In this document: positions 27,229-36,418 of the stretch, piece by piece
How the letters are laid out: every line of letters begins with the position of its first letter
Position numbering within the stretch: the first letter of the stretch is position 1
Assembly (NCBI RefSeq): GCF_014069575.1
Contig: NZ_CP059675.1
Location: 2,294,001 to 2,358,000, forward strand
Length of the DNA stretch: 64,000 nt
Direction of reading: 5' to 3'
From: Schaalia sp. JY-X169
GTDB lineage: Bacteria > Actinomycetota > Actinomycetes > Actinomycetales > Actinomycetaceae
Position numbers and translations under genes: made by a program
Notes under the pieces: model-generated
The model's database searches: none
Seen by the model: the letters and a program-made list of their open reading frames with translations, nothing else
What the model was told of the DNA's origin: nothing

Positions 27229-27263
27229 TGTCGGGACACCACCATTGGTGTCCCGACATTTTT
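27229..27263 (+). terminator. Terminator after tRNA-Pro
   Basis: A perfect 12-bp stem TGTCGGGACACC / GGTGTCCCGACA with a 6-nt loop is followed by five T. It lies nine bases after the tRNA. Confidence 0.92.
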
Positions 27264-27326
27264 GTCTCCACGTCCTCCGATCCACGGGGGTTCTCGAGGC
27301 CGGGTAGAGCAGGATCTCGGCAGTAG

Positions 27327-28217
27327 GTGAGCATGAACAGTACGCAGACAACGACCTCGGCTCCGCACGGCGCGCGGGTTCACGCACTGGTTCGTAAAGG
27401 ATGGCTCACAAACCAGCACGGGGCTTGGGCCATGATGCTGGTCCCCATACTGGTAGGCAGCATCCTGGGTGGCTTCACATGGCCGCAAGCGCTCCTCACC
27501 TTCGCCTGGCTGGCTGCTTTCTTCTTCTTCAGCGCCCTTGGATTGTGGATCAAGGTGAGTGCGAGCGCCCGGAAGAGAACCGGTGGCAAACCCCTGGACC
27601 CGAAGCGTAAAGCCGCCGTTGCCCGTCGACAGGCTCGCTATCGTAGTGCGCTCATCACCTACGCTTCATTCGCCGCTGTGGGTGCATTGGGGCTGGTGTT
27701 GATTAAGCCGGACCTGGTGGTCTGGGCGCCGGCCCTTGCAGTGTGCTTTGGCGTTGCCGTATGGGAAATGTGGAGGGATGCAGACCGTAGTTTCCTTGCG
27801 CGCGCCTCGGCTGTCATGGCATCTCAGCTTCTCACTCCTATTGCATTCTCCCTGGGCTCCAACCCGCATGACTGGGCTCGCATGTGGCTTGCAACAGCGG
27901 TTCTCACGCTCTATTTCGTTGGCACAATCCCCTACGTGAAGACGTTGATACGGGAAAGGGGCAGCAGGGCTTGGATCCGCGGTTCCATCGCATACCATGG
28001 CGTCGTGCTGACCGTTGCGCTCGTCATCGCAAGTTTGGGGATGTTGTCCTGGTGGATTGTTGCCTTGTGGGCTCTTCTGCTGGTGAGGTCCGTGGCGTTC
28101 CCCGCATGGTCGAACAAACTGGGCAAACCCTTGCGTCCCGCGATTGTGGGATTCACGGAGTTCGCTGTTTCCACAGCGGTCGTCCTCGTCCTCGTCCTTC
28201 CTGCAACCCTGTCTTAG
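27327..28217 (+). CDS. YwiC-like integral membrane protein
   Basis: 296 residues with about eight hydrophobic helices. The N-terminal motif NQHGAWAMMLVPILVG is the signature of the YwiC-like family (from Bacillus YwiC, encoded near nar/anaerobic genes). A basic cytoplasmic loop KRTGGKPLDPKRKAAVARRQARYR follows the third helix. GTG 27327 or the in-frame ATG two codons later may be the start. Function is unknown for the family; membrane location is clear. Confidence 0.88.
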   Translation: MSMNSTQTTTSAPHGARVHALVRKGWLTNQHGAWAMMLVPILVGSILGGFTWPQALLTFAWLAAFFFFSALGLWIKVSASARKRTGGKPLDPKRKAAVARRQARYRSALITYASFAAVGALGLVLIKPDLVVWAPALAVCFGVAVWEMWRDADRSFLARASAVMASQLLTPIAFSLGSNPHDWARMWLATAVLTLYFVGTIPYVKTLIRERGSRAWIRGSIAYHGVVLTVALVIASLGMLSWWIVALWALLLVRSVAFPAWSNKLGKPLRPAIVGFTEFAVSTAVVLVLVLPATLS

Positions 28218-28248
28218 GGCGCCCTACAGGCGGGGCTATTCGCGCGAG

Positions 28249-28713
28249 CTACCCTTCGCAGCGAGTCGCCTCATATTCGGCCATCATGTCGATGCGCTCG
28301 ATGTGCCGTTCATCGTCTGAGAACGGCGTCTCTAGGAAAATGTCCACCAATCGGGTCGCCTCGTCAATGGTGTGTTGACGGGCACCAATGGAAATTACGT
28401 TGGCCTTGTTGTGCTCGCGGGAGAGTCTTGCCGTGGATTCATTCCACACCAGAGCGGCCCGAACACCATCAACCAGATTCGCCGCCATCTGTTCGCCGTT
28501 GCCCGATCCGCCGAGGACGATGCCAAGCGCATTCTCACCATCTTGAACCACCGCTTCACCACAGGCAATACACATGGGCGGGTAGGCGTCGAGCGCATCG
28601 TAGACGTATGCACCATGGTCCACGACCTCGTAACCACTGTCCTTGAGGTGTTCCACAAGAGCCTCCCGCAGCTCAAAAGCAGCGTGGTCAGCGGCAATAT
28701 GTACAGTCTTCAT
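28249..28713 (-). CDS. rpiB: Ribose-5-phosphate isomerase B, actinobacterial type
   Basis: 154 residues from ATG 28713. MKTVHIAADHAAFELREAL binds substrate, and GIVLGGSGNGEQMAAN carries the catalytic-site loop. The Glu in GNGEQ replaces the catalytic Cys of E. coli RpiB, as in the M. tuberculosis enzyme. ALVWNESTARLSREHNKANVISIGAR completes the family pattern. Interconverts ribose 5-phosphate and ribulose 5-phosphate in the pentose-phosphate pathway. Last gene of the minus-strand run, 75 bp after rocD. Confidence 0.95.
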   Translation of the reverse strand: MKTVHIAADHAAFELREALVEHLKDSGYEVVDHGAYVYDALDAYPPMCIACGEAVVQDGENALGIVLGGSGNGEQMAANLVDGVRAALVWNESTARLSREHNKANVISIGARQHTIDEATRLVDIFLETPFSDDERHIERIDMMAEYEATRCEG

Positions 28714-28788
28714 CGCATTTCCCTCTCCATCAGTGTCAACGTGGTCAAGCACGTCCGCCCTGGTTCATCCTTGCAGTTCCGACAAACT

Positions 28789-30039
28789 TCAGGAAGCCAC
28801 TTGTCCCAATGTTGCTTCTAGCGCATCACACAGGAAGTCTATGTCCACCTCCGTTGCACACAGGGGCGGGCTGATTCGCACAACAGAACCGTGAGCATCC
28901 TTCATCAGTACTCTATGTGCCATCATAAGCTCACAGACTTCCCTTCCAGTCACCACGTCTGGGTTGAAGTCGATTCCCACCCACAGTCCAATCTGGCGGA
29001 ACCCATCAATCAGACCCGCGTGCTCAACCATCATCCCTTCAAGCCTGTGACGTAGTTGAGCACCGCGGTCGAGGGCGTTTTGCTGGAACTCCCCCGTCTT
29101 GGTGATTTCGATGACCTCGAGGCCGATCGCAGCCGCTATCGGGTTTCCACCAAATGTTGACCCGTGGGTACCCGGGGTGAAGACTTCGAGGACGCCACGC
29201 CGACCCACAACTGCTGACACCGGGTAGACACCCCCACCGAGGGCTTTGCCAAGGGTATAAAGATCAGGTTGAACACCGAGGAGTTCACAGGCGAAAGTTG
29301 CTCCCGTTCGCCCAAAGCCCGACTGGATCTCATCAACGATCATGAGAACGTTGTTGTCGTCGCAGATCTTCCGGATGTCGGGTAGGAAGGTTGCGGGTGG
29401 GATCACAACGCCTGCTTCGCCTTGAATTGGTTCGGTGAGGACAGCCACTGTGTTCGGTGTGATAGCTTCCCGGACTGCCTGAGCATCTCCAAATGGAACG
29501 GAGATGAATCCCGGTGTGTAGGGGCCATACCCTTCCTTGGCGTCCTCGTCCGTTGAGAAAGAGACGATGGTGGATGTGCGTCCGTGGAAGTTGTCGTCCA
29601 TGACGATGATTTCGGCTTGGTTGTCGCCAACACCCTTAACGGTGTAGCCCCATTTCCTAGCTGCTTTGATCGCGGTCTCCACCGCCTCTGCGCCACTGTT
29701 TGCCGGGAGGACCATGTCCATCCCAGTGAGATCCGCGAGGGCGTTGCAGAAGGCCCCCAAGTTCGCACTGTGAAAGGCCCTGGCGATGAGGCCGAGCTTG
29801 GCGATCTGCTGTTGCGCCGCGGCGACGATCCGCGGATTCGAATGTCCAAAGTTCACTGCAGAATACCCTGACAGAGCGTCCAAATACCTCACGCCGTCCA
29901 CGTCGGTAACCCAGGCTCCATCACCTTCGGCAAGGACAACAGGAAGTGGATGGTAGTTGGTGGTAACCGTGTGTCGTTCGGCCTCGATCGCCAGGGTGGT
30001 CAGTGGACCGAGGGTGTTCTGCTGCGAATTTTCCGTCAT
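28789..30039 (-). CDS. rocD: Ornithine--oxo-acid aminotransferase
   Basis: 416 residues from ATG 30039 with GGAGG seven bases upstream. Class III PLP aminotransferase: SGYSAVNFGHSNPRI, PANSGAEAVETAIKAARKWG (phosphate-binding GAEA), DEIQSGFGRTG and the Schiff-base Lys265 in LGKALGGGVYPVSAV. The alignment pattern fits ornithine delta-aminotransferase (ornithine + 2-oxoglutarate to glutamate semialdehyde), rather than acetylornithine aminotransferase, given no arg genes nearby. Part of ornithine/arginine catabolism. Confidence 0.92.
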   Translation of the reverse strand: MTENSQQNTLGPLTTLAIEAERHTVTTNYHPLPVVLAEGDGAWVTDVDGVRYLDALSGYSAVNFGHSNPRIVAAAQQQIAKLGLIARAFHSANLGAFCNALADLTGMDMVLPANSGAEAVETAIKAARKWGYTVKGVGDNQAEIIVMDDNFHGRTSTIVSFSTDEDAKEGYGPYTPGFISVPFGDAQAVREAITPNTVAVLTEPIQGEAGVVIPPATFLPDIRKICDDNNVLMIVDEIQSGFGRTGATFACELLGVQPDLYTLGKALGGGVYPVSAVVGRRGVLEVFTPGTHGSTFGGNPIAAAIGLEVIEITKTGEFQQNALDRGAQLRHRLEGMMVEHAGLIDGFRQIGLWVGIDFNPDVVTGREVCELMMAHRVLMKDAHGSVVRISPPLCATEVDIDFLCDALEATLGQVAS

Positions 30040-30091
30040 TGGACATCCTCCCAAGTTCTCTTCATAGCAACGTACCGCAAAGGGGGCTGCC

Positions 30092-30496
30092 TCAGACCCC
30101 ATTTTGTGCTGGTTTCGAGGGGAGGATCGCGCTGAGGAGTCCCCCCACAATGGCGGCCACAATTGCGGTGATGGTACCGCCCCAAATTGCCCCACCCCAC
30201 CCGTCAACTACGAGCGGAACTCGGACAATCGATGACCCCCAACCCACGATGAAGAAGACCAGGCCATTCGTCACCAGCGCGAAGAGACCTAGCGTGAGGA
30301 TGTAAAGGGGGAATGCCAGAACGCGGATTACCGGGCGAATCAACCAGTTCACGCCCGTCAGAACAGTTGCGATCACGAAGAGGTAGAAGAGGGTCGACTG
30401 CCATGCCTCACCCTGGCGAAAATCTACGGTCGGGAGGAGCCATGCAGCAACCCAGATGCCCGCCATGTTACCGAGTGTTGTAGTCAAGAAGCGCAT
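30092..30496 (-). CDS. Phage-holin-4-like small membrane protein
   Basis: 134 residues with four membrane helices and the family signature NWLIRPVIRVLAFPLYILTLGLFALVTNG. This is the Phage_holin_4_2 family (YvlD-like), which despite its name is a common housekeeping membrane protein. RBS GGGAGA upstream of the ATG. It lies between the lipase-like gene and rocD, with 50-bp gaps, probably in the same transcript. No evidence of a prophage nearby. Confidence 0.9.
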   Translation of the reverse strand: MRFLTTTLGNMAGIWVAAWLLPTVDFRQGEAWQSTLFYLFVIATVLTGVNWLIRPVIRVLAFPLYILTLGLFALVTNGLVFFIVGWGSSIVRVPLVVDGWGGAIWGGTITAIVAAIVGGLLSAILPSKPAQNGV

Positions 30497-30544
30497 AGTG
30501 GATTCTCCCACGACCAGCGCGGTAACGCGATTCCCACCCCGCCG

Positions 30545-32203
30545 TCATCGCGCTCTTGAGGTGCGGAAATACAAGGCCTCAGAACTCTCAACATTGCTGA
30601 GATCCAGTGAGGTCACCCGCGACTGCGACCACTTAGCAACTTCGCTTGCCATTGGGTTCGTAGCCGCCTCACTGTCGATCTGTGTCGCCGCCGCTGCATA
30701 GGTTCGCAGCGAATGTGCATTGCCCTGTGAAGAACCTGGGAGGGCCCGTGGATCAAAAAGTACCGTCACCCTCTCTTTGCCAGCATCCGCGGGAGCCCCG
30801 TCAAGCGAAGGAACAATGTCGCTGAGGTTTTCCAGGTTCAGCACCGGAACATCAACGTCCGCCCCAACGCCGGCTGTTGGCGCACCAGCCGTCAACACTG
30901 AGACGACGTTGTACTTCTCTTTGACCTGTTTGTTCCCCGCCAGGTCAAGCGCTATCGCACCTCCCTGAGAGTGGCCCACGAACTCGACGGGTTCGCCCGG
31001 GCCTATGTCTGCGAGGTGCATTGCTAACTGAACCGCAGCGGTCTGGTCTGAGTTTCTCCCTGCTACCACCTCGAGGTTGGACTGCATATCTTGAGGGTTG
31101 TTGCTTCCCGGCAGCCACTCTTGCGTTCCGCGCACCACCACGGACCACGAATAGCGTGGCAGGTCGCTTTGACGCGATCCTCCCCCGCGTCCGTTCACCG
31201 CGGCCGAGGGCGGAGGCACAATCCGGTGACGGAGTATCTGCACCTCTCCGACCGAGGGCGACGACCCAGAGATGGCAATCCGAGCCAGTAGGGCGGAGGC
31301 AGTGAGTGGGGTCGCAACCTTTGTATCCGGCACGTACGGCATCATCGGCGACACCTGGCCGCCATCACCCAGAGCCGCCGCCAACACGTCCTCCTCGGAT
31401 CCCCGCTTCAGGACCGCGGAGTCCAACCGTGACCGTGCTCGCACCACGGCGTCCTCGGTGGTCCCCGCGGGGTGAGACGGAATGGCTACCGGAGCCCCTA
31501 CTGCCAGGGTTGCGGGAGACCCCCAGACGGCATTGCCTGTCTGGTCAGCGACGACAACTCCACCGCCCCGGCCGGAAAAGAAATCTCCCAAAGACTTCCA
31601 CCAGCGGGCGATCGTGACCACGCTTGAGTGAAAGCCAGTAGTAGTTCCCGTGACAGAAAGAAGGTGAGCTTGCGCCTCAACACCACCGGAGGGAACCGTC
31701 CCGTTTACCGGTCCCCCATTTGACTGAAACTGTCCCACCATGGCGGGTAGGGCGCCCAACAGTGCCATTCCGGCGCCGAATCGCGCCCCCAACCCCTGGC
31801 CAGCCGGAAAGTCACACCCTAACGAAGTCAGAGTGGCACAAGCTGTAGCGTAACCTTCAACGCCCGCCTCAGCACCGGCGTAGATCAAGGCTGCTTGGCT
31901 CAACCACTCGGCGTGACGATCGCTGAGAATAGTGAACTGTTGCAGATCCTGCCGCACCTGCACCAGCTGGACTTGGGCAACTGCAACCTGCTCCTCCAGT
32001 TCCACGCCAAGCGGCGTTGTCACCGCCCCCATGCCGCCATCAGGCCACGCCCCGCCAAGCCCAACTTGGTGCCCAACCTCCCACAGCACCATCGCCGCGC
32101 GCCGAGCCGCCGCAAGCGCATCGGACATCTGCACCGCTGCAGAAATAAGTTCCGAAGTATCCACCTGCGTCTGCCCGTCGCTGACCCACATCCACTGCTC
32201 CAT
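30545..32203 (-). CDS. Lipase-like alpha/beta hydrolase with WXG-type helical N-terminus
   Basis: About 552 residues. The first 150 residues are alpha-helical and low in charge (LISAAVQMSDALAAARRAAM), reminiscent of WXG100/ESX partner domains; a Gly/Pro-rich linker follows. The C-terminal hydrolase has VVRGTQEW (oxyanion strand), nucleophile elbow FVGHSQGGAIALDLA, Asp in LSDIVPSLDG and His in NAHSLRTY. No Sec signal peptide. The start overlaps the WXG100-like gene (TGATG). The arrangement suggests a type VII-like exported hydrolase or toxin, but export machinery is not in the window, so that is inference. Confidence 0.82.
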   Translation of the reverse strand: MEQWMWVSDGQTQVDTSELISAAVQMSDALAAARRAAMVLWEVGHQVGLGGAWPDGGMGAVTTPLGVELEEQVAVAQVQLVQVRQDLQQFTILSDRHAEWLSQAALIYAGAEAGVEGYATACATLTSLGCDFPAGQGLGARFGAGMALLGALPAMVGQFQSNGGPVNGTVPSGGVEAQAHLLSVTGTTTGFHSSVVTIARWWKSLGDFFSGRGGGVVVADQTGNAVWGSPATLAVGAPVAIPSHPAGTTEDAVVRARSRLDSAVLKRGSEEDVLAAALGDGGQVSPMMPYVPDTKVATPLTASALLARIAISGSSPSVGEVQILRHRIVPPPSAAVNGRGGGSRQSDLPRYSWSVVVRGTQEWLPGSNNPQDMQSNLEVVAGRNSDQTAAVQLAMHLADIGPGEPVEFVGHSQGGAIALDLAGNKQVKEKYNVVSVLTAGAPTAGVGADVDVPVLNLENLSDIVPSLDGAPADAGKERVTVLFDPRALPGSSQGNAHSLRTYAAAATQIDSEAATNPMASEVAKWSQSRVTSLDLSNVESSEALYFRTSRAR

Positions 32204-32460
32204 CACCCCACCCCCTGTAAGGCGGCAGTGGCCAGCACCTCAGCCCGCAGCTGCTCGATCATTTCGAGCCTGACGCGGAGGACATGCAACTGCCTGTACA
32301 CCTCTGAACCAAGGCCGACAATCTGCGTGAGATTGTCAGCGCAAGCAACAGAGGCACTGCCCTTCCACGTCGGACAGTACGTGTGACTCAATGCGGCAAG
32401 GGCGTAGTCAACTGACCTTTGCGCCGCCGCTACGGATTCTCCATGAGTTTCTCTAAACAT
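32203..32460 (-). CDS. WXG100-like small protein
   Basis: 85 residues, mostly helical, with a central turn CPTWKGSASVACADNL that fits the WXG motif between two helices. It is encoded directly before, and translationally coupled to, the lipase-like gene, the usual layout of an ESX chaperone-like partner and its large substrate. Two unusual cysteines (C30 and C40) flank the motif. The start codon is uncertain: the ATG at 32460 has GAGGG immediately next to it. Divergent from purB. Confidence 0.6.
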   Translation of the reverse strand: MFRETHGESVAAAQRSVDYALAALSHTYCPTWKGSASVACADNLTQIVGLGSEVYRQLHVLRVRLEMIEQLRAEVLATAALQGVG

Positions 32461-32605
32461 CCCTCGAAGGTAGACGGCCCCCGGGTTCACGGCATCCGCG
32501 TAAACCCACTTCTGTGGAAAACACCGCCTTCGGCGTTCTGGGAAGAATCCGTTGATGTCTATCCTTAGGGAAGACGTACGCGCCGCCCAAGCCTTTGGAG
32601 ACACC

Positions 32606-34099
32606 GTGACCACCATGCCAACCCAGGGACTCCCTCCCTTCAGTGCTGACCCAGATGCAGACCGCGGATGGGCACTGTCCCCCCTTGATGGACGCTACCG
32701 CGCACAGACGCACCGTTTGGCCAACTACCTGTCCGAGGACGCAATCAATCGACTGCGTATCTACATTGAAGTTGAGTGGCTGGTCTTTATCTCGACCAAC
32801 GACCTTGTCGACGGTCTGCCTCCACTTTCCGCTGAAGACATCGCCTACCTGCGAAGCTTGCCCGCGGATTTCACGGATGACCGTCGCGCACGCCTTGCGG
32901 CCCTTGAGGCGCAGACACGCCACGACGTCAAGGCCGTTGAGTACCTGGTTCGCGAACACATTCTTGCCCACAGTTCCGATGAGGTCGAGGCCGCTACCCC
33001 TTCCGCCCTCGACCGCTACGCCGAGGCCGTCCACCTGCTGTGTACATCTGAAGACATCAACAACCTCTCAGTGGCCCTGGGGGTCCGCGGTGCCGTCGAG
33101 GACGTGTGGCTTCCTGCCGCACAGGGCCTGGTGAGAGGGCTTTCCGAGATGGCACAGCAACTTGGCGACGCTCCAATGCTGGCGAGGACACACGGGCAGA
33201 GCGCCACCCCCACCACTGTGGGCAAAGAACTTGGTGTTTTCGTCTGGAGGCTGCAGCGCGCCCTCAAACGCATCGAAAAAGCTGAGTACCTGGGGAAGTT
33301 CAACGGGGCGACGGGAACTTATTCGGCGCACGTTGTGGCGCTTCCAAACGTCGACTGGCTTACGACCAGTCGTAGCTTTGTGCAGGGCTTGGGTTTGACA
33401 TGGAACCCTCTCACAACCCAGATTGAGTCCCACGACTGGCAGTCCGAACTCTATTCCGACATCACGCGTTTCAACCGCATCGCTCACAACCTTGCGACAG
33501 ACATGTGGACATACATTTCGTTGGGATACTTCAAGCAGGAGCTCGCCGCCCAGGGGTCCACAGGTTCATCAACCATGCCCCACAAAGTGAACCCGATCCG
33601 CTTCGAGAATGCCGAATCGAACCTGGAACTCTCAAATGGCGTCCTCGACGTCCTCGTCCAAGCCCTGTCTACATCGCGTATGCAGCGCGACCTTTCAGAC
33701 TCTTCCACCCAAAGGAACATCGGGGTTGGACTGGGATATTCGCTGGTTGCGATTGATAATCTGGTTCGAGGGTTAGCGGGACTCACGGCCAACGTGTCCC
33801 TACTTGCCGAAGAGCTGGATGCTCACTGGGAGGTGGTCTCTGAAGCGATTCAACAGGGACTCCGAGTCGCGGAACTCCAGGATGCCCAGAGCAGCTCAGG
33901 TGTCGCGCAGGACAGGGAAGCCACACTTGGACCCTACGAGCTCCTCAAGGCCGCAACGCGGGGACGCACTGTCTCTCAAGACGACATGCTTGAGGTCATC
34001 AATCACGCCGATTTGCCAGACGATCTAGCGGAGCGCCTCCGCAACCTCACACCGGCGACCTACACGGGCTTGGCTGCCCGTCTGGTCGACCTTCTCTAG
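32606..34099 (+). CDS. purB: Adenylosuccinate lyase
   Basis: About 497 residues. The N-terminal ALSPLDGRYR pattern and the loop GSSTMPHKVNPIRFENAESN (signature SSxMPxKxNP) identify adenylosuccinate lyase of the E. coli-type subgroup; ARTHGQSATPTTVGKE and TGTYSAH carry other active-site residues. It acts twice in purine synthesis, on SAICAR and on adenylosuccinate. I chose GTG 32606 with GGAG five bases upstream; ATG 32615 and ATG 32555 are alternatives. It stands alone on the plus strand between minus-strand hydrolase genes. Confidence 0.96.
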   Translation: MTTMPTQGLPPFSADPDADRGWALSPLDGRYRAQTHRLANYLSEDAINRLRIYIEVEWLVFISTNDLVDGLPPLSAEDIAYLRSLPADFTDDRRARLAALEAQTRHDVKAVEYLVREHILAHSSDEVEAATPSALDRYAEAVHLLCTSEDINNLSVALGVRGAVEDVWLPAAQGLVRGLSEMAQQLGDAPMLARTHGQSATPTTVGKELGVFVWRLQRALKRIEKAEYLGKFNGATGTYSAHVVALPNVDWLTTSRSFVQGLGLTWNPLTTQIESHDWQSELYSDITRFNRIAHNLATDMWTYISLGYFKQELAAQGSTGSSTMPHKVNPIRFENAESNLELSNGVLDVLVQALSTSRMQRDLSDSSTQRNIGVGLGYSLVAIDNLVRGLAGLTANVSLLAEELDAHWEVVSEAIQQGLRVAELQDAQSSSGVAQDREATLGPYELLKAATRGRTVSQDDMLEVINHADLPDDLAERLRNLTPATYTGLAARLVDLL

Positions 34100-34138
34100 T
34101 CGGCTCCGTCTGGCACAGCTCCCCGGCAGGCAGTCCTC

Positions 34139-34732
34139 TTACGGGTGCCAATCGGGGTCAGCTAGAGGAGCACCAAAACGCTGATAGAGGTCCTCCACCC
34201 GCGCAATTTCGTCCTCGAACCCCAAGGTGGTCATGTCGGCGACAGTGATTGCCTTGGCGCCCTCATCCCCCGTGTTCTCGAAAACGATCCGCCCACGCAC
34301 CGCCACCGGGGCTATCTCCGGGTTGTCCCACGCCACCAGTACGGCACGGTCCAAAAGGTCTGAAAGCAGACCCGATAAGGTCTTCTGTTCCGCTTCAGAG
34401 TAGGCCCTAAGCTCCTCGATTGTCGCCATCATGACCACGTCAAGAGAGAGGAGAAGCGGCTTACCGAAGCTCTCGTCCAAATCAACCTTGACCACGACCC
34501 TCGCGCCCTCGGGCAGCATTTTAAGGAGGGGGCTCAGCCTGAGTTTCTCTCTGACAACCAAACGGATGCGTTCAGTCCGGCCCGGAACCGGGGTCGGTTT
34601 GACGTTGCCCAACAGATTCTTGACAGTCCCCGCCGCCACGGCCAGGCCCGCACGCGGCGCATATCTGCTCAGGTCCCGCAGAGGACGGACCAGTTTCAGG
34701 TCAAGGACCCATTCACCCAATCGTCGAGGCAT
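34139..34732 (-). CDS. Unknown protein paired with the second lipase-like gene
   Basis: 197 residues from ATG 34732 with GGAGG six bases upstream, overlapping the 3' end of the upstream hydrolase gene by 20 bp. Composition is that of a soluble, mixed alpha/beta protein: a basic N-terminus, RLVVREKLRLSPLLKMLPEGA, a beta-rich middle (VVVKVDLDESFGKPLLLSLD) and a C-terminal segment VRGRIVFENTGDEGAKA. No signal peptide or membrane segment is clear. I do not recognise the family. The tight overlap suggests a dedicated partner or immunity-like role, but this is inference only. Confidence 0.7.
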   Translation of the reverse strand: MPRRLGEWVLDLKLVRPLRDLSRYAPRAGLAVAAGTVKNLLGNVKPTPVPGRTERIRLVVREKLRLSPLLKMLPEGARVVVKVDLDESFGKPLLLSLDVVMMATIEELRAYSEAEQKTLSGLLSDLLDRAVLVAWDNPEIAPVAVRGRIVFENTGDEGAKAITVADMTTLGFEDEIARVEDLYQRFGAPLADPDWHP

Positions 34733-36293
34733 TCTCTTCCTCCCCGTTGTCTCGGTTTGCTTCGTCCCCGGCTCCCTCAATCAATCTTGTTGCTGCAGTC
34801 ACCACATCAGAACTTGCGACCACGCTTGTCACGTGACCGGCAAGTTCCCCGATGCGTTCCACGGCTGGCCTAGCAACCTCTTCGTCGATCAGCACCTCGC
34901 TGTCATAGCGCACGGGTTGCCATCCGGTCGGAGCAGCCACGTCAAACATGTTGGTCCACGGGTGGCGGTCGACCTCACTACGCAACTCCTGCCACACATA
35001 GAGATGGAAAACCCGCGAGGGTTCACCGTCCTTGGGGAGGTAGTCCTGGAGTGCGCCCACCGCCTTGCCAATTCGCCCAAATGGCGCGACTATCCTCTGG
35101 CGTTCCATCCTTCGCACGGTTTCCGTGTAGGTCGAGGACGAATGCGCGTAGAAGAGTGGGTTCATGCGAGGTGCGTGCAATTTGCGCTGAACTGTCACGC
35201 GTTGATCAAGGTTGCGTCGCGGTGTGCCATCAAGCGAGGGAACAATGTCTTGGTCGTGTTCGACCGCAACCGCCACCACGTCATCACGTAACCGCAAGCG
35301 TCGTGTTGGTGAACCCAGTGTGAGGATGCGGTCGACCTTTACTCCAACTTCCTCGACCGGCGTGGCGGCAAGCGCCGCGGCAATCATCCCCCCTTGAGAG
35401 TGGCCGCAGATGAAGACCTTCTCTTCAGCCATCGCCTCTGGCGCGATACCGTCCCGATACATTGCTGTGCGGATGGCATCGATGGTTCCCCGCCGCATCG
35501 CGTTGGGCATGTTCAACTCTTCGCGCAGGTTCGCTTCCAAGTCGGCGGGGTTCGGCTGGGTCGCGTACTCCGCGTGGTCTGTTCCTGGCAGTGAGACTAG
35601 CCAGCGCCGAGTCGCGCCCTCGCCCACCCTTGTCACCTTGATGCTCTGACCGTAGGCGCGGGCCCAGTAGAGGTCGTCAATATCTGCCGCCATGTCCCGC
35701 AGGGATGTCGGGGCGCCGTAGCGGCGCACCCCCGGCTTCGGGTGGCCTGGATCCAAGTCCAGGGGTGCCTCAGGGTTGGCGCTGTCCCACCACAGCCTTG
35801 TTAGGACACGGCCGCCCTTGAAGTAGCCGAGGGTTTTCCCTGCGGCCAGTCCCGTCACCATCAAAGCGTCGTACCCGGTTGCGGGGATTGCTTTGAGATT
35901 TCTTGCGGCCCGCCCCTCAGGATCTAGGCCCAGAACGACTTGAACCCGCAGAATACGGGCGCCGAAGTAGGCGATTTCTCTGCCAAGTTTGCTAAGGGTT
36001 CGCACCGTAACCGTATCGAGGCCGGGGTTGTCAAAGTAGATGTGCTGCATCTGAGAGAACACGGCGTCACCGGATTGGCGTGCACGCTCCTCCAACGTGG
36101 ATCGCACCAGTGGGTCCCTGCTGAACACGAGTGAAGAAACAGCGGATACTGCAACGCTCTTTGCAAGGGGCCGAACCAAGACGTTCAAGTGGTCCCACAG
36201 AACCCTCTGGGAAACTGCCTGCGGGACACGGCGTAGGGGATAGTAGTGTTCCACTTCATCCTCTCCGTCGGCTGCCCCAATCGTATAGGTCAT
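34713..36293 (-). CDS. Second lipase-like alpha/beta hydrolase
   Basis: About 526 residues. The N-terminal half is helical without clear motifs (SQRVLWDHLNVLVRPLAKSV). The hydrolase half has WLVSLPGTDHAEY, elbow FICGHSQGGMIAAALA, Asp in DQDIVPSLDGTP and His in YAHSSSTYTE. The elbow, the IVPSLDG Asp motif and the HS-x-TY His motif are shared with the hydrolase at 30.5-32.2 kb, pointing to common ancestry. No signal peptide. ATG 36293 lacks an obvious ribosome-binding site, so the start is tentative. Confidence 0.78.
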   Translation of the reverse strand: MTYTIGAADGEDEVEHYYPLRRVPQAVSQRVLWDHLNVLVRPLAKSVAVSAVSSLVFSRDPLVRSTLEERARQSGDAVFSQMQHIYFDNPGLDTVTVRTLSKLGREIAYFGARILRVQVVLGLDPEGRAARNLKAIPATGYDALMVTGLAAGKTLGYFKGGRVLTRLWWDSANPEAPLDLDPGHPKPGVRRYGAPTSLRDMAADIDDLYWARAYGQSIKVTRVGEGATRRWLVSLPGTDHAEYATQPNPADLEANLREELNMPNAMRRGTIDAIRTAMYRDGIAPEAMAEEKVFICGHSQGGMIAAALAATPVEEVGVKVDRILTLGSPTRRLRLRDDVVAVAVEHDQDIVPSLDGTPRRNLDQRVTVQRKLHAPRMNPLFYAHSSSTYTETVRRMERQRIVAPFGRIGKAVGALQDYLPKDGEPSRVFHLYVWQELRSEVDRHPWTNMFDVAAPTGWQPVRYDSEVLIDEEVARPAVERIGELAGHVTSVVASSDVVTAATRLIEGAGDEANRDNGEEENASTIG

Positions 36294-36418
36294 GGGAGCC
36301 GCAGGCCTGACTTCACCCCCAGCAACAGTTCGCCTTGAGCATTGAGCTCTGGAGCATGTCGGAGGGCGTGGGTATCGTTGGGGGTGAGCGAACACCGCTC
36401 CCGACGAAAGGACCCACC

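Noticed and set aside
30092-30496. Prophage remnant suggested by the holin-like gene
   Set aside because: The Phage_holin_4_2 family is a common chromosomal membrane protein, and no other phage genes are present.
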